Source: Sedimentibacter sp. SX930
GTDB taxonomy: Bacteria; Bacillota; Bacilli; Lactobacillales; Aerococcaceae
Direction: 5' to 3'
DNA: 64,000 nucleotides
Assembly (NCBI GenBank): GCA_002155105.1
Contig: MUZD01000008.1
Span: forward strand, 62,001 to 126,000
Under the pieces are notes generated by a model. The model ran no database searches and was not told where the DNA came from. It worked only from the letters and a program-made list of their open reading frames with translations. Made by a program: the position numbers and the translations under genes. Shown piece by piece: positions 1 to 9,379 of this stretch. The first letter of the stretch is position 1; each line of letters opens with the position of its first letter.

Positions 1-894
1 TCTTTCGAAAGTCTCTGCGGCATTGTAGCCCATGGTTTTCGCACGGAAATTCATGGCCGCCACTTCGATGATGATGGCAAGATTTCGCCCTGTCTTTACC
101 GGAATCGTGATTTTAGGGATGCCGACATCCAGAATGTTCACGATTTCCTCCGTGCTGCCCAGACGTTCAAACTTCTTGTCTTTGCTCCAAAGCTCCAGGT
201 TAACGATCAGATTGACTTCATTGGTCTGTTTGACTGCGCCTGCCCCGAACAGCGTCATCACATCGATGATGCCGATTCCGCGGATTTCGATCAGATGGCG
301 AAGGATGCCCGGCGCCTCACCGATCAGCGTATTTTCATCATGCTGGTACAGATCGACGCGATCGTCAGCAACCAGACGGTGTCCTTTTTGGATCAATTCC
401 AAAGCCGTTTCCGACTTCCCGACACCGCTGTCCCCTGTGATCATGACACCCATTCCAAATACGTCAACGAAAACCCCGTGCATCGAAACCCGTTCCGCCA
501 ACTTGCCTTCAAGGAAATTGGTGATGTTACTGGATACTCTTGTCGTTCTGGATTGTGCCGAAAGAATCGGTATGCCGGCTTCCTGAGCGGCTTTCGTCAA
601 TTCTGCAGGCGCCTGCAGCTTGCGTCCGATTACGAAGCAAGGCGTCTCTTTACTGCAAAGGCGCCTCATGACGATCAGTCGCTCTTCGGCGGTCATCCTC
701 TCGATGAATGTCAATTCCGTTTTCCCCAACAATTGGATGCGGGCCGACGGGTAGAAATTAAAGAAACCTGTCAACTCGACGCCGGGTCTGGAGATTTCGC
801 TGGTGGTGATTTTGTTTCCCAAAAATTCTTCTCCGCTCAGTACAATATAACCTGAAGAATCCACTAATTCCTTTACAGTGACTGTATTCGCCAT
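1..894 (-). CDS. hprK: HPr kinase/phosphorylase, 3'-truncated by the window edge
   Basis: Bifunctional enzyme that phosphorylates and dephosphorylates Ser46 of HPr, linking PTS sugar flux to CcpA carbon catabolite repression in the cytoplasm. The ATG at 894 follows a GAGGGA ribosome-binding site and 298 codons are open to base 1. The family is about 310 residues, so only the last dozen or so are missing. The N-terminal domain covers about residues 1-130. The C-terminal kinase domain has His139, Walker A GDSGVGKS at 154-161, the loop Asp178-Asp179, and the HprK signature LIEIRGIGIIDV near 201-212. The gene is separated from the upstream liaXYZ cluster by a terminator, so it probably starts its own unit. 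Identity is certain from these motifs. Confidence 0.95.
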   Translation of the reverse strand, partial: MANTVTVKELVDSSGYIVLSGEEFLGNKITTSEISRPGVELTGFFNFYPSARIQLLGKTELTFIERMTAEERLIVMRRLCSKETPCFVIGRKLQAPAELTKAAQEAGIPILSAQSRTTRVSSNITNFLEGKLAERVSMHGVFVDVFGMGVMITGDSGVGKSETALELIQKGHRLVADDRVDLYQHDENTLIGEAPGILRHLIEIRGIGIIDVMTLFGAGAVKQTNEVNLIVNLELWSKDKKFERLGSTEEIVNILDVGIPKITIPVKTGRNLAIIIEVAAMNFRAKTMGYNAAETFER

Positions 895-1042
895 TCTTAT
901 CCCTCGCTCTATCATATAATTTCCTGTCCCAGATTGGGCAGGATTTTTTTACATTTTCATCTTGCCGCAAACAATGATCTTATCGCTTGTGGTTTATTGT
1001 ATTCCTATCCATCATAACATTTTATAGGTGCATACGAAAGAA

Positions 1043-1078
1043 CAAAAAGGCAGCTGAAACAATCGTTTCAACTGCCTT
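1043..1078 (-). terminator. Rho-independent terminator after the liaXYZ-like cluster
   Basis: On the minus strand a 14-bp stem (arms 1065-1078 and 1047-1060, one mismatch) with a four-base loop runs into a T tract. It lies 45 bp past the stop of the LiaZ-like gene and separates that cluster from hprK. Confidence 0.85.
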
Positions 1079-1123
1079 ACTTTATGTTATTTGGTGTCGA
1101 GCGCCGCAGAGGAACCCTGTTGG

Positions 1124-1468
1124 TTAATGCGATTCGTCCCTGCTCAGGAACATATGCACGACTGACATGATCAAAGCCACCAGGAATGCCGTGCCATAGC
1201 TTGTGAAGTGGAATCCGGGACCCACCAGCCAAGAAGTCAGATACAGCATGAAGCCATTGATGACAAAGCTGAACAAACCGAACGTCAGGATCGTGATCGG
1301 GAACGAGAGAATCGAAAGCACCGGTTTGATCAAAAAGTTGACGATGCCCAAGATGATGCTGGCCCAGAATGCCGTCCAAAGGCTATGCACATAGAATGAA
1401 GGTGCCATGAAATAAGCCAAAGCGATGAACACTAGCGAGTTGACCGCCGCTTTTTTCCAAAATCCCAT
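1124..1468 (-). CDS. liaZ: LiaZ/YvlD-like small membrane protein (phage holin superfamily IV)
   Basis: A 114-residue, highly hydrophobic protein with about four membrane segments (near residues 10-28, 33-52, 55-80 and 90-108). It matches the family called mycobacterial 4-TMS phage holin superfamily IV, to which B. subtilis YvlD and the third gene of the enterococcal liaXYZ operon belong. Despite the name it is a chromosomal housekeeping-type membrane protein, not a lysis holin; there is no phage context. Its ATG overlaps the stop of the PspC-domain gene by one base (TGATG), which indicates translational coupling. The role is inferred from the family and operon: envelope stress response together with LiaX and LiaY. 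Confidence 0.8.
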   Translation of the reverse strand: MGFWKKAAVNSLVFIALAYFMAPSFYVHSLWTAFWASIILGIVNFLIKPVLSILSFPITILTFGLFSFVINGFMLYLTSWLVGPGFHFTSYGTAFLVALIMSVVHMFLSRDESH

Positions 1469-1785
1469 CAGAAATCACTCCAGTCGTCCTCTTCTTGTTT
1501 GTCCACTGGTTTTGCTTCTTTTACTGGTCTTGAAGCGTCGGAACTGCGGCGGGAAGATGAAGACCCGTAAGTTCCGCCGAATGATTGGCCGCTGTCGCTT
1601 CGGCCCGGTTCAGGCATCAGTATAGCCATCAGGATGTACAGCAATACGGGTGATCCGACCCCCGCAAATACGGAAATCAGAAATATCACACGCACAATCG
1701 TCGAATCGATGCCGAAGTATTCGGAAATACCTCCCAGAACACCGCTGACTTGTCTGTCTGTAGCAGATTTAGTTAATTTTTTCAT
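1468..1785 (-). CDS. liaY: PspC-domain envelope stress protein (LiaY/YvlC-like)
   Basis: A 105-residue protein. The first 60 residues are a PspC domain: the motif RQVSGVLGGISEYFGID, then a membrane segment at about residues 34-54 (VRVIFLISVFAGVGSPVLLY). A short basic, Ser-rich and acidic cytoplasmic tail follows. PspC proteins sense or transmit membrane stress; in enterococci LiaY pairs with LiaX in daptomycin and antimicrobial-peptide responses. The start at 1785 follows a good AAGGAGA site. It sits between the LiaX-like gene (41 bp upstream) and the LiaZ-like gene (1-nt overlap). Confidence 0.85.
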   Translation of the reverse strand: MKKLTKSATDRQVSGVLGGISEYFGIDSTIVRVIFLISVFAGVGSPVLLYILMAILMPEPGRSDSGQSFGGTYGSSSSRRSSDASRPVKEAKPVDKQEEDDWSDF

Positions 1786-1826
1786 GTTCGTTCTCTCCTT
1801 ATGTGTGCCATTTATTGTCGCTATTT

Positions 1827-3338
1827 TTAGTTATTTTTTAAGAATATGTTTCCTGTTGTTGTCTTTAATTCTACCATAACCGGCGCTTCCTCGTCCATTC
1901 GTCTGAATTCCAAGTACTTGTTTGTATGTTCATTTTTTTGGCGGATAATTTCGATGTTTTCCATCCGGTTCATGATTTTCCCCAAAGAACTGCTGGCTTT
2001 CACCTCTGCGCTTTTGGCAGCCGGCAAAGACAGCTTGACGGACCCGTTGACTGAGCTGGCCTGGATCTGTTTGGCGTTTGTTCCCGGATAGGACAGTTTC
2101 ACATCGCCGTTGACAACGGAAACCGTCGCGCTGACGACATCGCTTTTGATCGTCAGACTGCCGTTGATGGTCTTCGCCAGCACATCAACGATCGTGCTTT
2201 CTGAGACATCCAGATTCCCGTTGACGCCATCCGTCTCCAGCATGATGGCCTTGAGACCTGAGATGACCATATTACCATTGGTGGATTTGATGTAAAAATC
2301 TTTTCCTTCAATGTTTTTCAAACTTGCATTCCCGTTCAACATCTTGATTGCGACGTAATCGTATTCGCGTTTCGGCAAGGACACGACGATATCGCATTTC
2401 ACCCGTTTGTTCGGAACGCGGAAAGTGAATTTATCCTCATCCATCACAAGCGTGCTCCGAGCATCGAAAGCTTCCTTCGCTGTCGCTTCTTCTGTTTTAC
2501 CGTAGATTTTCACATCCGCGGCAACCGAAATGGTTTCGCTATCCCAACTCTGCAACGTCACATTGCCGTTTGCCAGTTGAAAATCAAGGATCGTCGCTGT
2601 ATTTTGATCGAATGTGAATTCATGCTGGAATTTGCTGGTGATCAATCCAGGGATTTTGATGTTGAAATCAGTGTCTTTCCAATCGACATTCTCTACGACC
2701 GTTTGCACCGTGTCGGTCAAAAATTTGCTCAATTGCGCCCCCGCTTTGGTGAGGCGATCTGTGAAATTGGCGGCTGTATCTTTCCATTCCTCTTTATTGC
2801 CCAGTTTCTCGCCAAAGGATTTCACGCTGTTTTCCACATGCTCCTTCTTGAGGCTGCGCATTTTTTGTTCCATCTCGAATTTTTCAGCTTCCAGTGCGGC
2901 AGCTTGTCCGCGCAGGCCTTCCAGTTCTTCATCCAAGCGCATCAGGGTGATTTCTTGTTCGCCCGTCAAATCGCCCAGTTCATCGGCTGTGGCTAATTCT
3001 TGTCTTTTTTCGGCTTTGTCGTTGATCTGTTTTTTCAGCGATTGGAGTGCTTCGCCTTTCGCATCGATCTGAGAGGAGAAATAGGAAATCTCGCTGGCCA
3101 ATTCATCCAAAATCTTTTCCAAATTTTTACGGTCCTCCAGTTCTTGATCGGAGGCTTGGTCCTTTTGCTCTGTGTATTCTGATGCAGTATCCTTTGAATC
3201 AGTAAAATCTTGTTGCTGATTCAACTTCACTGCATCTTTACCTTCGCGCTTCGCCAAGTTTTCCAAAAGCACCAAGGCTTCTTCTGTAGTGATGATGCCT
3301 TCTCTTACCAACGCTAAAATACGGTCTCTTTCATTCAT
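1827..3338 (-). CDS. liaX: LiaX/YvlB-like DUF4097 protein
   Basis: A 503-residue protein without a signal peptide. The first 40 residues (MNERDRILALVREGIITTEE onward) form the small SHOCT-like helical module of LiaX. Residues about 45-180 are rich in Glu, Lys and Gln and predict a coiled coil. The C-terminal 270 residues are a repetitive beta-rich DUF4097 domain with recurrent NGNxxL/VNGDVKL turns. In Enterococcus LiaX is a surface-exposed regulator of the LiaFSR cell-envelope response; that role is inferred here. I chose the ATG at 3338 over a longer ORF because AAGGAGG precedes it at ideal spacing. First gene of the liaXYZ-like operon. No LiaFSR genes are in the window. Confidence 0.85.
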   Translation of the reverse strand: MNERDRILALVREGIITTEEALVLLENLAKREGKDAVKLNQQQDFTDSKDTASEYTEQKDQASDQELEDRKNLEKILDELASEISYFSSQIDAKGEALQSLKKQINDKAEKRQELATADELGDLTGEQEITLMRLDEELEGLRGQAAALEAEKFEMEQKMRSLKKEHVENSVKSFGEKLGNKEEWKDTAANFTDRLTKAGAQLSKFLTDTVQTVVENVDWKDTDFNIKIPGLITSKFQHEFTFDQNTATILDFQLANGNVTLQSWDSETISVAADVKIYGKTEEATAKEAFDARSTLVMDEDKFTFRVPNKRVKCDIVVSLPKREYDYVAIKMLNGNASLKNIEGKDFYIKSTNGNMVISGLKAIMLETDGVNGNLDVSESTIVDVLAKTINGSLTIKSDVVSATVSVVNGDVKLSYPGTNAKQIQASSVNGSVKLSLPAAKSAEVKASSSLGKIMNRMENIEIIRQKNEHTNKYLEFRRMDEEAPVMVELKTTTGNIFLKNN

Positions 3339-3525
3339 GGTAGTTCCTCCTTGATAGTTATCCATTTATCTATTCACTGACATGGGACAGTTTGCCTATT
3401 TCTGATTATCTGTTGCTTATGTCCTTATTATGCCCAATTTCCTTTCCCTTGTCATAGGTCTAAAGATTGATTTTCCCTTCAGCAGAAATGACTAGAGGAT
3501 TGTAAGAAAAGCGGAACGGGTACAA

Positions 3526-3556
3526 CAAAAGGCCAACCGGAATCGGCTGGCCTTTT
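3526..3556 (-). terminator. Terminator after uvrA
   Basis: On the minus strand, AAAGGCCAGCCG and CGGTTGGCCTTTT pair around a short loop with a T-rich end, 12 bp past the uvrA stop. Confidence 0.85.
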
Positions 3557-3567
3557 AGTGACTATCA

Positions 3568-6411
3568 TTATTTTTTGTTTCTGGCTTTATCCCGTTCCAG
3601 AATGGGTTTCAGGAATTGGCCGGTGTAGCTGCCTTTCACTTCGGCGATTTCTTCCGGCGTGCCGGTTGCGAGGACGGTTCCTCCGCCAGCTCCGCCTTCA
3701 GGACCCATATCGATGATGTAATCTGCCGTTTTGATCACGTCGAGATTGTGTTCGATCACGACGATCGTATTGCCGGCTTCCACCAAACGGTCCAAAACTT
3801 GCAACAATCTGGCGATATCGTGCGTGTGCAACCCTGTGGTCGGTTCATCCAGTATGTAGAATGTCTTTCCGCTTGAAACGCGTTGCAGTTCACTGGCCAG
3901 CTTCATCCGCTGGGCTTCACCGCCGGATAGCGTCGTGGCTGGTTGCCCCAATGTCACATAGCCGAGGCCGACATCGACGATGGTCTGTAGTTTGCGCCTG
4001 ATTTTAGGGATGGCTTCAAAATAGGCCAAAGCTTCCTCAATCGTCATATCCAAGACTTGGGCGATGTTTTTGCCTTTGTATTGCACTTCCAAGGTTTCGG
4101 AATTGTAGCGTGTGCCATGACAGACTTCGCAAGGCACGTAGACATCCGGCAGGAAATGCATCTCGATCTTGAGAATGCCGTCGCCGCGGCAGGCTTCGCA
4201 ACGCCCACCCTTGACGTTGAAGCTGAAACGGCCTTTTTTGTAGCCGCGTATTTTTGCTTCGTTGGTGCTGGCAAAAAGGTCGCGCATGTCATCGAAGACG
4301 CTGGTGTAGGTTGCCGGATTGCTTCGCGGCGTCCGTCCGATCGGGCTTTGGTCGATATCGATGACTTTCTCCAGACCTTCGAACCCGCTGATTGTCTTGA
4401 ACTTTCCCGGTTTTTCTTTCGTACGGGTCAATTCTTTGGCCAGGGCTGTCTTCAGGACATTATTGACCAGTGAGCTCTTTCCCGAACCGGAAACGCCTGT
4501 GACTGCCACGATTTTCCCTAAAGGAAAGGCAGCATCCACATTCTTCAGGTTATTTTCAGTGGCGCCGGTGATTTTCACGGCTCCTTTGTCTTCCGTCCTT
4601 CGTTTCTCAGGGACCGGGATGAACAATTTTCCTGACAGATATTTTCCGGTCAGGGATTTCTTGTTTTTCATGACTTGCTCGGGCGTTCCGGCAGCCACGA
4701 TTTCACCGCCGAGTTCGCCCGCACCCGGTCCGATATCGATCAGATAATCCGCCTGCATCATCGTGTCTTCATCATGTTCCACAACGATCAACGTGTTGCC
4801 GAGGTCGCGCATGTTTTTCATCGATTCGATCAACCGATTGTTGTCGCGTTGGTGCAACCCGATGGATGGCTCATCCAAAATATAGAGTACACCGGACAGG
4901 TTGGAGCCTATTTGCGTCGCCAAGCGGATCCGCTGCGCTTCCCCACCGGAAAGCGTGCCCGCCGTCCGGCTCAGCGTCAAGTAGTCAAGGCCGACGTTCT
5001 TCAGGAAAGTCAGCCTTGATAAAATTTCCTTAAGGATAGGCGCCGCAATCTGTTTCTCTTGTTCCGAAAGGGAAATACCCTCGAAGAAGGCGACCGCATT
5101 CTCGATTGAAAACTCTGTGACTTGACCGATGTCGTGTTCGGCCACCTTCACGGACAGGGCTTGCTCATTCAAGCGATAGCCATGGCAAGTATGGCAAGGC
5201 AACTCGGTCATATATTGGCGCATCGCTTCGCGCGTAAAATCGCTCGATGTCTCTTTGTAGCGTCGATTGACATTGGTGATGACACCTTCAAAAGGGATAT
5301 CGACATCGCGGACACCGCCGAATTCATTCTGGTAATGGAAATGGAACAGTTCGCCTCCAGCACCATAGAGCAGTTTCTGCTGGGTGTCGTTGCTCAGTTC
5401 GGCGTACGGAAGGTCCATATCGATCCCGTTCTGTCCACAAAACTGGCGCAGCATTTCCGGATAGTAATTCGAACTGATCGGGTTCCAAGGCACCAACGCC
5501 CCTTCATTCAGGGAAAGCTGTTTGTCCTGAACGATCAAGTCGGGATCTACTTCCAATTTCATCCCCAGCCCATCACATTCGGAGCAGGCTCCGTAAGGCG
5601 CGTTGAAAGAAAACAGGCGCGGTTCGATCTCACCGATCGTAAATCCGCAATACGGGCAGGCATGGTGTTCGCTGAACAAAAGCTCTTCACTGCCGATGAC
5701 ATCAACGACGGCGTATCCATCGGCCAGATGCAATGCCGCTTCGATCGAATCGAAAATCCGCGAGCGGATGCCCTCCTTGATGACCAGGCGATCGACAACA
5801 ATCGCGATATCATGTTTTTTGTTCTTTTCCAATTCAATATCTTCGGAAACATCAAATAATTCCCCATCGATGCGGACGCGGACGTAGCCTTGCTTCTTGA
5901 TGTCCTCGAATACTTTTTTGTGCTGCCCTTTTTTTCCTTTGATGATCGGGGCCAGTATCTGCAGTTTCGTGCGTTCCGGCAGCTCCAAAATCTGATTCAC
6001 CATCTGTTCGGGCGATTGGCTGCTGATCGGCGTGCCATCATTCGGACAAAGCGGATGCCCCACACGGGCAAAAAGCAGGCGCAGGAAATCGTTGATTTCT
6101 GTAACCGTGCCGACTGTTGAACGCGGATTGCGATTCGTTGTCTTCTGATCGATCGCAATCGCAGGACTCAAGCCATCGATACTATCCACATCCGGTTTAT
6201 CCATCTGACCCAAAAACTGGCGCGCATAGGCAGAGAGGCTTTCCACATACCGTCTTTGACCTTCTGCGTAAAGCGTATCAAAAGCCAACGAGCTCTTGCC
6301 CGATCCGGAAAGACCGGTCATGACGACAAGCTTGTCCCTTGGGATGGTGACATCTATATTCTTCAAGTTGTGCGAACGGGCTCCCCGAACGATGATTTGG
6401 TCTTTTGCCAT
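3568..6411 (-). CDS. uvrA: Excinuclease ABC subunit A
   Basis: The damage-recognition ATPase of nucleotide excision repair, which loads UvrB onto DNA. At 947 residues it is full length. It has two ABC ATPase halves. The first Walker [10 protein letters not shown], is at residues 33-41, and a second GVSGSGKSS lies near residue 640. Both halves have LSGGEAQR signatures followed by ILDEPS/ILDEPT Walker B motifs. Zinc-binding CxxC pairs are present in the insertions (CPYCG/CSEC, CHTC, CEAC/CEVC). The start [20 protein letters not shown] is typical. uvrB, often the partner gene, is not adjacent. It is flanked by an ArsR-family gene upstream and the liaXYZ cluster downstream, as near uvrA/yvl in Bacillus. 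Confidence 0.98.
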   Translation of the reverse strand: MAKDQIIVRGARSHNLKNIDVTIPRDKLVVMTGLSGSGKSSLAFDTLYAEGQRRYVESLSAYARQFLGQMDKPDVDSIDGLSPAIAIDQKTTNRNPRSTVGTVTEINDFLRLLFARVGHPLCPNDGTPISSQSPEQMVNQILELPERTKLQILAPIIKGKKGQHKKVFEDIKKQGYVRVRIDGELFDVSEDIELEKNKKHDIAIVVDRLVIKEGIRSRIFDSIEAALHLADGYAVVDVIGSEELLFSEHHACPYCGFTIGEIEPRLFSFNAPYGACSECDGLGMKLEVDPDLIVQDKQLSLNEGALVPWNPISSNYYPEMLRQFCGQNGIDMDLPYAELSNDTQQKLLYGAGGELFHFHYQNEFGGVRDVDIPFEGVITNVNRRYKETSSDFTREAMRQYMTELPCHTCHGYRLNEQALSVKVAEHDIGQVTEFSIENAVAFFEGISLSEQEKQIAAPILKEILSRLTFLKNVGLDYLTLSRTAGTLSGGEAQRIRLATQIGSNLSGVLYILDEPSIGLHQRDNNRLIESMKNMRDLGNTLIVVEHDEDTMMQADYLIDIGPGAGELGGEIVAAGTPEQVMKNKKSLTGKYLSGKLFIPVPEKRRTEDKGAVKITGATENNLKNVDAAFPLGKIVAVTGVSGSGKSSLVNNVLKTALAKELTRTKEKPGKFKTISGFEGLEKVIDIDQSPIGRTPRSNPATYTSVFDDMRDLFASTNEAKIRGYKKGRFSFNVKGGRCEACRGDGILKIEMHFLPDVYVPCEVCHGTRYNSETLEVQYKGKNIAQVLDMTIEEALAYFEAIPKIRRKLQTIVDVGLGYVTLGQPATTLSGGEAQRMKLASELQRVSSGKTFYILDEPTTGLHTHDIARLLQVLDRLVEAGNTIVVIEHNLDVIKTADYIIDMGPEGGAGGGTVLATGTPEEIAEVKGSYTGQFLKPILERDKARNKK

Positions 6412-6515
6412 ATATTCTCAGATCCTTCTTTGACTTATTCTTGAATTTCGTCTGATTCATGTTGTCTGTAGTATACCATATTCCGGCCCGAAAAGAACAC
6501 TAGTTCGCACTTTAT

Positions 6516-6866
6516 TCATGGATTGTTCTTGTTTGTTGTAGCTATCCCATCCTCACTATGCATATCCTGCCTGCCGTGTTCAGCATGTTCGACAGCCAAG
6601 TGCAGGATTGCGTAGACATGCTGATCGTCTTGACTGTAAAGGATATTTTTCCCGCTTCTTCTGCTTTTTACCAACTTTGCTTCCCGGAGCTTCTTCAGTT
6701 GGTGCGACACCGCCGATTGCTCCAAGTCCAGTTCTTCCGCGATGGCATTTACGTTCAGTTCCCGGTTTTCCAATACATGGAGGATCAAAAAACGGGTCGG
6801 ATCGCCGATCAATTTGAAAATTTTCGTAACTGCTTGTATCGTTTCTGTATTCAAGTCTGACATCAT
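6516..6866 (-). CDS. ArsR/SmtB-family zinc-type repressor (CzrA-like)
   Basis: A winged-helix metal-responsive repressor of about 116 residues. The HTH is ELDLEQSAVSHQLKKLREA. The C-terminal helix reads DDQHVYAILHLAVEHAEH, which keeps the D-x-H...H-x2-H spacing (equivalents of Asp84, His86, His97, His100) of the CzrA alpha-5 zinc/cobalt site. No cysteine metal site is present. The ORF extends to a TTG at 6896, but tandem ATGs at 6866/6863 after AGGGG look more likely. Surprisingly, no cation efflux gene is adjacent; uvrA lies downstream, about 100 bp away. The gene may act in trans. Metal specificity is inference. Confidence 0.85.
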   Translation of the reverse strand: MMSDLNTETIQAVTKIFKLIGDPTRFLILHVLENRELNVNAIAEELDLEQSAVSHQLKKLREAKLVKSRRSGKNILYSQDDQHVYAILHLAVEHAEHGRQDMHSEDGIATTNKNNP

Positions 6867-7005
6867 CTCACTAAGACCCCTATCCCTTACCTTCAATCCT
6901 TATTTTAGCAAATTCATCCGTTCTATGAAAGCTATTGCCCTTGCTGTTCGAGTAGAGCAGCTGCAAGGGAACCCTCTTTGCATAGGTTCTGAAAGGGCCC
7001 GGAAA

Positions 7006-7042
7006 ACAAAAAACGTTGTGGCACCTTTCGGCATCACAACGC
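7006..7042 (-). terminator. Terminator of the distal pst operon
   Basis: On the minus strand a stem GCGTTGTGATGCC/GTGCCACAACGT (imperfect) is followed by TTTTTTGTTTT, just after the phoU stop at 7051. It ends the pstSCABB-phoU transcript. Confidence 0.85.
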
Positions 7043-7050
7043 TCTTCTCA

Positions 7051-7719
7051 TTAAATTTTATGGTGGACATTCAATTCTACGACTTCTCCGGAATCCAAGT
7101 AAATGATCCACTCGGAGATATTCGTTACATAATCGCCTATTCTTTCCAAATAAGTCGAAATACGCATGTAGTTTGTTCCACCCAAAATAATCTCTGGATC
7201 TTGTTTCATTTGTTCGATGCAGTTTTCATAGATATTTTTGGCAGCAGCATCGATTTCCGTATCCCGCGCCGCAATTTCCCGCGCGCGTTCGACATCGAGG
7301 ACTACATAGGCATCCAGGACTTCCTTGACCATGCCCATGACCTTCAAAGCTGTCTCCGCGATGGCCGTTTCGATATCGGCATCATGCTTTTTGCCCTTCA
7401 CTTTGATAGTCGATTTTGCGATACTGACTGCATGATCGCCGATGCGTTCCAAATCCGCACTGGCTTTCATCACGGTTACGATTTTGCGCAAGTCCGTGGT
7501 GACCGGCTGTTGCAAAGCTATCAATTCGAAACATTCGAGCTCCAACTCATTCTCCAGTGCATTGATGGCTGCATCTTCATCTATGACTTGCTGCGCCAGT
7601 TCCTTATCGTGCGTGACGAAAGCATCCACTGATTTCTGGATCGCTTCATTGACCAACACACCCATCTTCAAAAAGTGAGCGTGCAAACTCTTTAATTCCT
7701 CTTCAAACACTCGTCTCAT
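7051..7719 (-). CDS. phoU: Phosphate signalling protein PhoU (distal pst operon)
   Basis: A 222-residue, all-helical cytoplasmic protein with two PhoU domains, each with the E-xxx-D metal-binding signature (for example LERIGDHAVSIAK in the first half and LERIGDYVTNISEW in the second). PhoU links the Pst transporter to the PhoR kinase and restrains phosphate uptake and Pho signalling. I start at ATG 7719 (MRRVFEEELKSLHAHF) after AAAGGGG; the ORF continues upstream but without homology. Last gene of the operon, 43 bp after pstB. It is a paralogue of the PhoU at 12521-13195, which also starts MRK/RxFEEEL. Confidence 0.95.
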   Translation of the reverse strand: MRRVFEEELKSLHAHFLKMGVLVNEAIQKSVDAFVTHDKELAQQVIDEDAAINALENELELECFELIALQQPVTTDLRKIVTVMKASADLERIGDHAVSIAKSTIKVKGKKHDADIETAIAETALKVMGMVKEVLDAYVVLDVERAREIAARDTEIDAAAKNIYENCIEQMKQDPEIILGGTNYMRISTYLERIGDYVTNISEWIIYLDSGEVVELNVHHKI

Positions 7720-7762
7720 CACAAACCAACCCCTTTGTAAATATCTTTCATTATGCAACGGC

Positions 7763-8527
7763 TCAGCCGAAACGTCCAGAAATATAATCTTCCGTTTGTT
7801 TTTTCTTTGGATTCGTGAAGATTTGGCTCGTTTCACCGAATTCAATCAATTCTCCACTCAAGAAAAAGGCAGTATTATCCGAAATCCGCGATGCTTGTTG
7901 CATATTGTGCGTAACAATGATCATCGTATACTCGTTTTTCAATTCCATAAGCATCCGTTCGATCTGAGCACTGGAAATCGGATCCAACGCGCTCGTCGGT
8001 TCATCCAACAAAATGACTTCCGGTTCAATCGCCAAGACCCGGGCGATGCAGACACGTTGCTGCTGGCCACCTGACAAAGATAAGGCGCTCTGATCCAATT
8101 TATCTTTGACATCATCCCAGACAGCTGCTTTCTTCAGGCTTTCTTCCACAATCCGGGCGATTTTTTCCTTGTCCTTCATCCCGGCGATGCGTAAGCCATA
8201 TGCTACGTTGTCGAATACCGAAAACGGGAATGGGTTCGGTTGTTGGAAAACCATGCCGACCTTTTTCCGCAACTCTACAGTGTCCATCTGCGGACTGTAG
8301 ATATCCTGATCATTGAAACTGATTTTCCCGGTGACCGTCACATCCGGAATCAGGTCGTTCATGCGATTAAGGGTCCTTAAGTAAGTGGACTTGCCGCATC
8401 CGCTCGGCCCGATCAAAGCCGTGATTTCTTTTTTATGAAAATCAAGCGAAATGCCCTTCAACGCTTCGTTCTTTCCGTAATATAAATGTACATCACGCGT
8501 TTCAATAATGGGTTTTGTGCTGTTCAC
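7763..8527 (-). CDS. pstB: Phosphate ABC transporter ATP-binding protein PstB (distal operon, second copy)
   Basis: A 254-residue ATPase that powers PstSCA-mediated phosphate import at the inner face of the membrane. Walker A is [10 protein letters not shown], the Q loop is [15 protein letters not shown], the signature LSGGQQQR, Walker [14 protein letters not shown], and the H loop VTHNM. The GTG start at 8527 has AGGAGG eight bases upstream. It follows another pstB by 12 bp. Tandem pstB1-pstB2 genes are common in streptococci and lactobacilli, where two different PstB subunits may form a heterodimer; that arrangement is inferred here. Confidence 0.95.
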   Translation of the reverse strand: MNSTKPIIETRDVHLYYGKNEALKGISLDFHKKEITALIGPSGCGKSTYLRTLNRMNDLIPDVTVTGKISFNDQDIYSPQMDTVELRKKVGMVFQQPNPFPFSVFDNVAYGLRIAGMKDKEKIARIVEESLKKAAVWDDVKDKLDQSALSLSGGQQQRVCIARVLAIEPEVILLDEPTSALDPISSAQIERMLMELKNEYTMIIVTHNMQQASRISDNTAFFLSGELIEFGETSQIFTNPKKKQTEDYISGRFG

Positions 8528-8539
8528 GTTGCTTTCCTC

Positions 8540-9346
8540 CTAGCCGAAATGCCCAGAAACATAATCTTCCGTCTGTTGAATCTTCGGACGGGTAAAGATT
8601 TTTCTGGTCTCATCATATTCAATGACATTGCCCAAATAGAAGAACGCCGTATAGTCACTGATCCGCGATGCTTGTTGCATATTGTGTGTAACAATGATGA
8701 TCGTATACTTTTCCTTCAACTCCAGCAAGGTTTCTTCGACTTGAGAAGTCGATATCGGATCCAACGCGCTGGCAGGTTCATCCAAAAGTAGGATATCCGG
8801 TTTCAGTGCGATCGCTCGTGCGATGCAGAGACGCTGCTGTTGTCCACCAGAGAGTGCTAAGGCGCTTTTGTTCAACTGGTCCTTCACTTGGTCCCAAAGG
8901 GCAGCTTGTTTCAGGCTGGTTTCGACGATTTCATCCAATGCCGCCTTGTCTTTCATGCCGTGTCTTCTCAATGCAAAAGCGATGTTCTCATAAATCGATT
9001 TGCTGAAAGGATTCGGTCTTTGGAATACCATCCCGATATTTTTCCGCATTTCGAACACATCGACTTCAGGCACGTTGACATCGATGCCTTGGTAAATGAT
9101 TTCCCCAGTCACCTTTGCTCCGGGAACAGTATCGTTCATCCGGTTCAATGAACGAAGATAAGTCGATTTCCCGCACCCGCTCGGTCCGATCAGCGAGGTG
9201 ATTTTATTCTTTTCAAATTCCATGGAAACGCCTTTGATTGCTTCAAAATCGCCATAATGAACGTGCAGATCATTTGTCTTCAAGGCAACTTCAGCCTCAG
9301 GACGCATCCGGATGATATTCGTTTCCAGTGTTTTTTCAATTCCCAT
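8540..9346 (-). CDS. pstB: Phosphate ABC transporter ATP-binding protein PstB (distal operon, first copy)
   Basis: A 268-residue PstB with a longer N-terminal lead (about 25 residues before [15 protein letters not shown]) than its neighbour. All ABC motifs are intact: [52 protein letters not shown] and [16 protein letters not shown] 9346 was chosen because GAAGGAGGGA precedes it; an in-frame TTG lies six codons earlier inside the ribosome-binding region. It lies 33 bp downstream of pstA. Together with the next gene this gives two PstB subunits for one PstCA permease. Confidence 0.95.
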   Translation of the reverse strand: MGIEKTLETNIIRMRPEAEVALKTNDLHVHYGDFEAIKGVSMEFEKNKITSLIGPSGCGKSTYLRSLNRMNDTVPGAKVTGEIIYQGIDVNVPEVDVFEMRKNIGMVFQRPNPFSKSIYENIAFALRRHGMKDKAALDEIVETSLKQAALWDQVKDQLNKSALALSGGQQQRLCIARAIALKPDILLLDEPASALDPISTSQVEETLLELKEKYTIIIVTHNMQQASRISDYTAFFYLGNVIEYDETRKIFTRPKIQQTEDYVSGHFG

Positions 9347-9379
9347 CAAGGGTCCCTCCTTCAAGTCAATTTTCCGGTT

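Noticed and set aside
32-855. Two + strand frames at the window start
   Set aside because: Both are antisense to hprK, whose reading frame carries all catalytic motifs.
920-950. A + strand terminator (CCTG-CCCA/TGGG-CAGG followed by T residues) before hprK
   Set aside because: No + strand gene leads into it. It may be a leader hairpin for hprK, but the evidence is too thin to annotate.
1124-1468. A prophage holin
   Set aside because: The family name mentions holin, but the gene sits in a liaXYZ/yvl-type operon with no phage genes.
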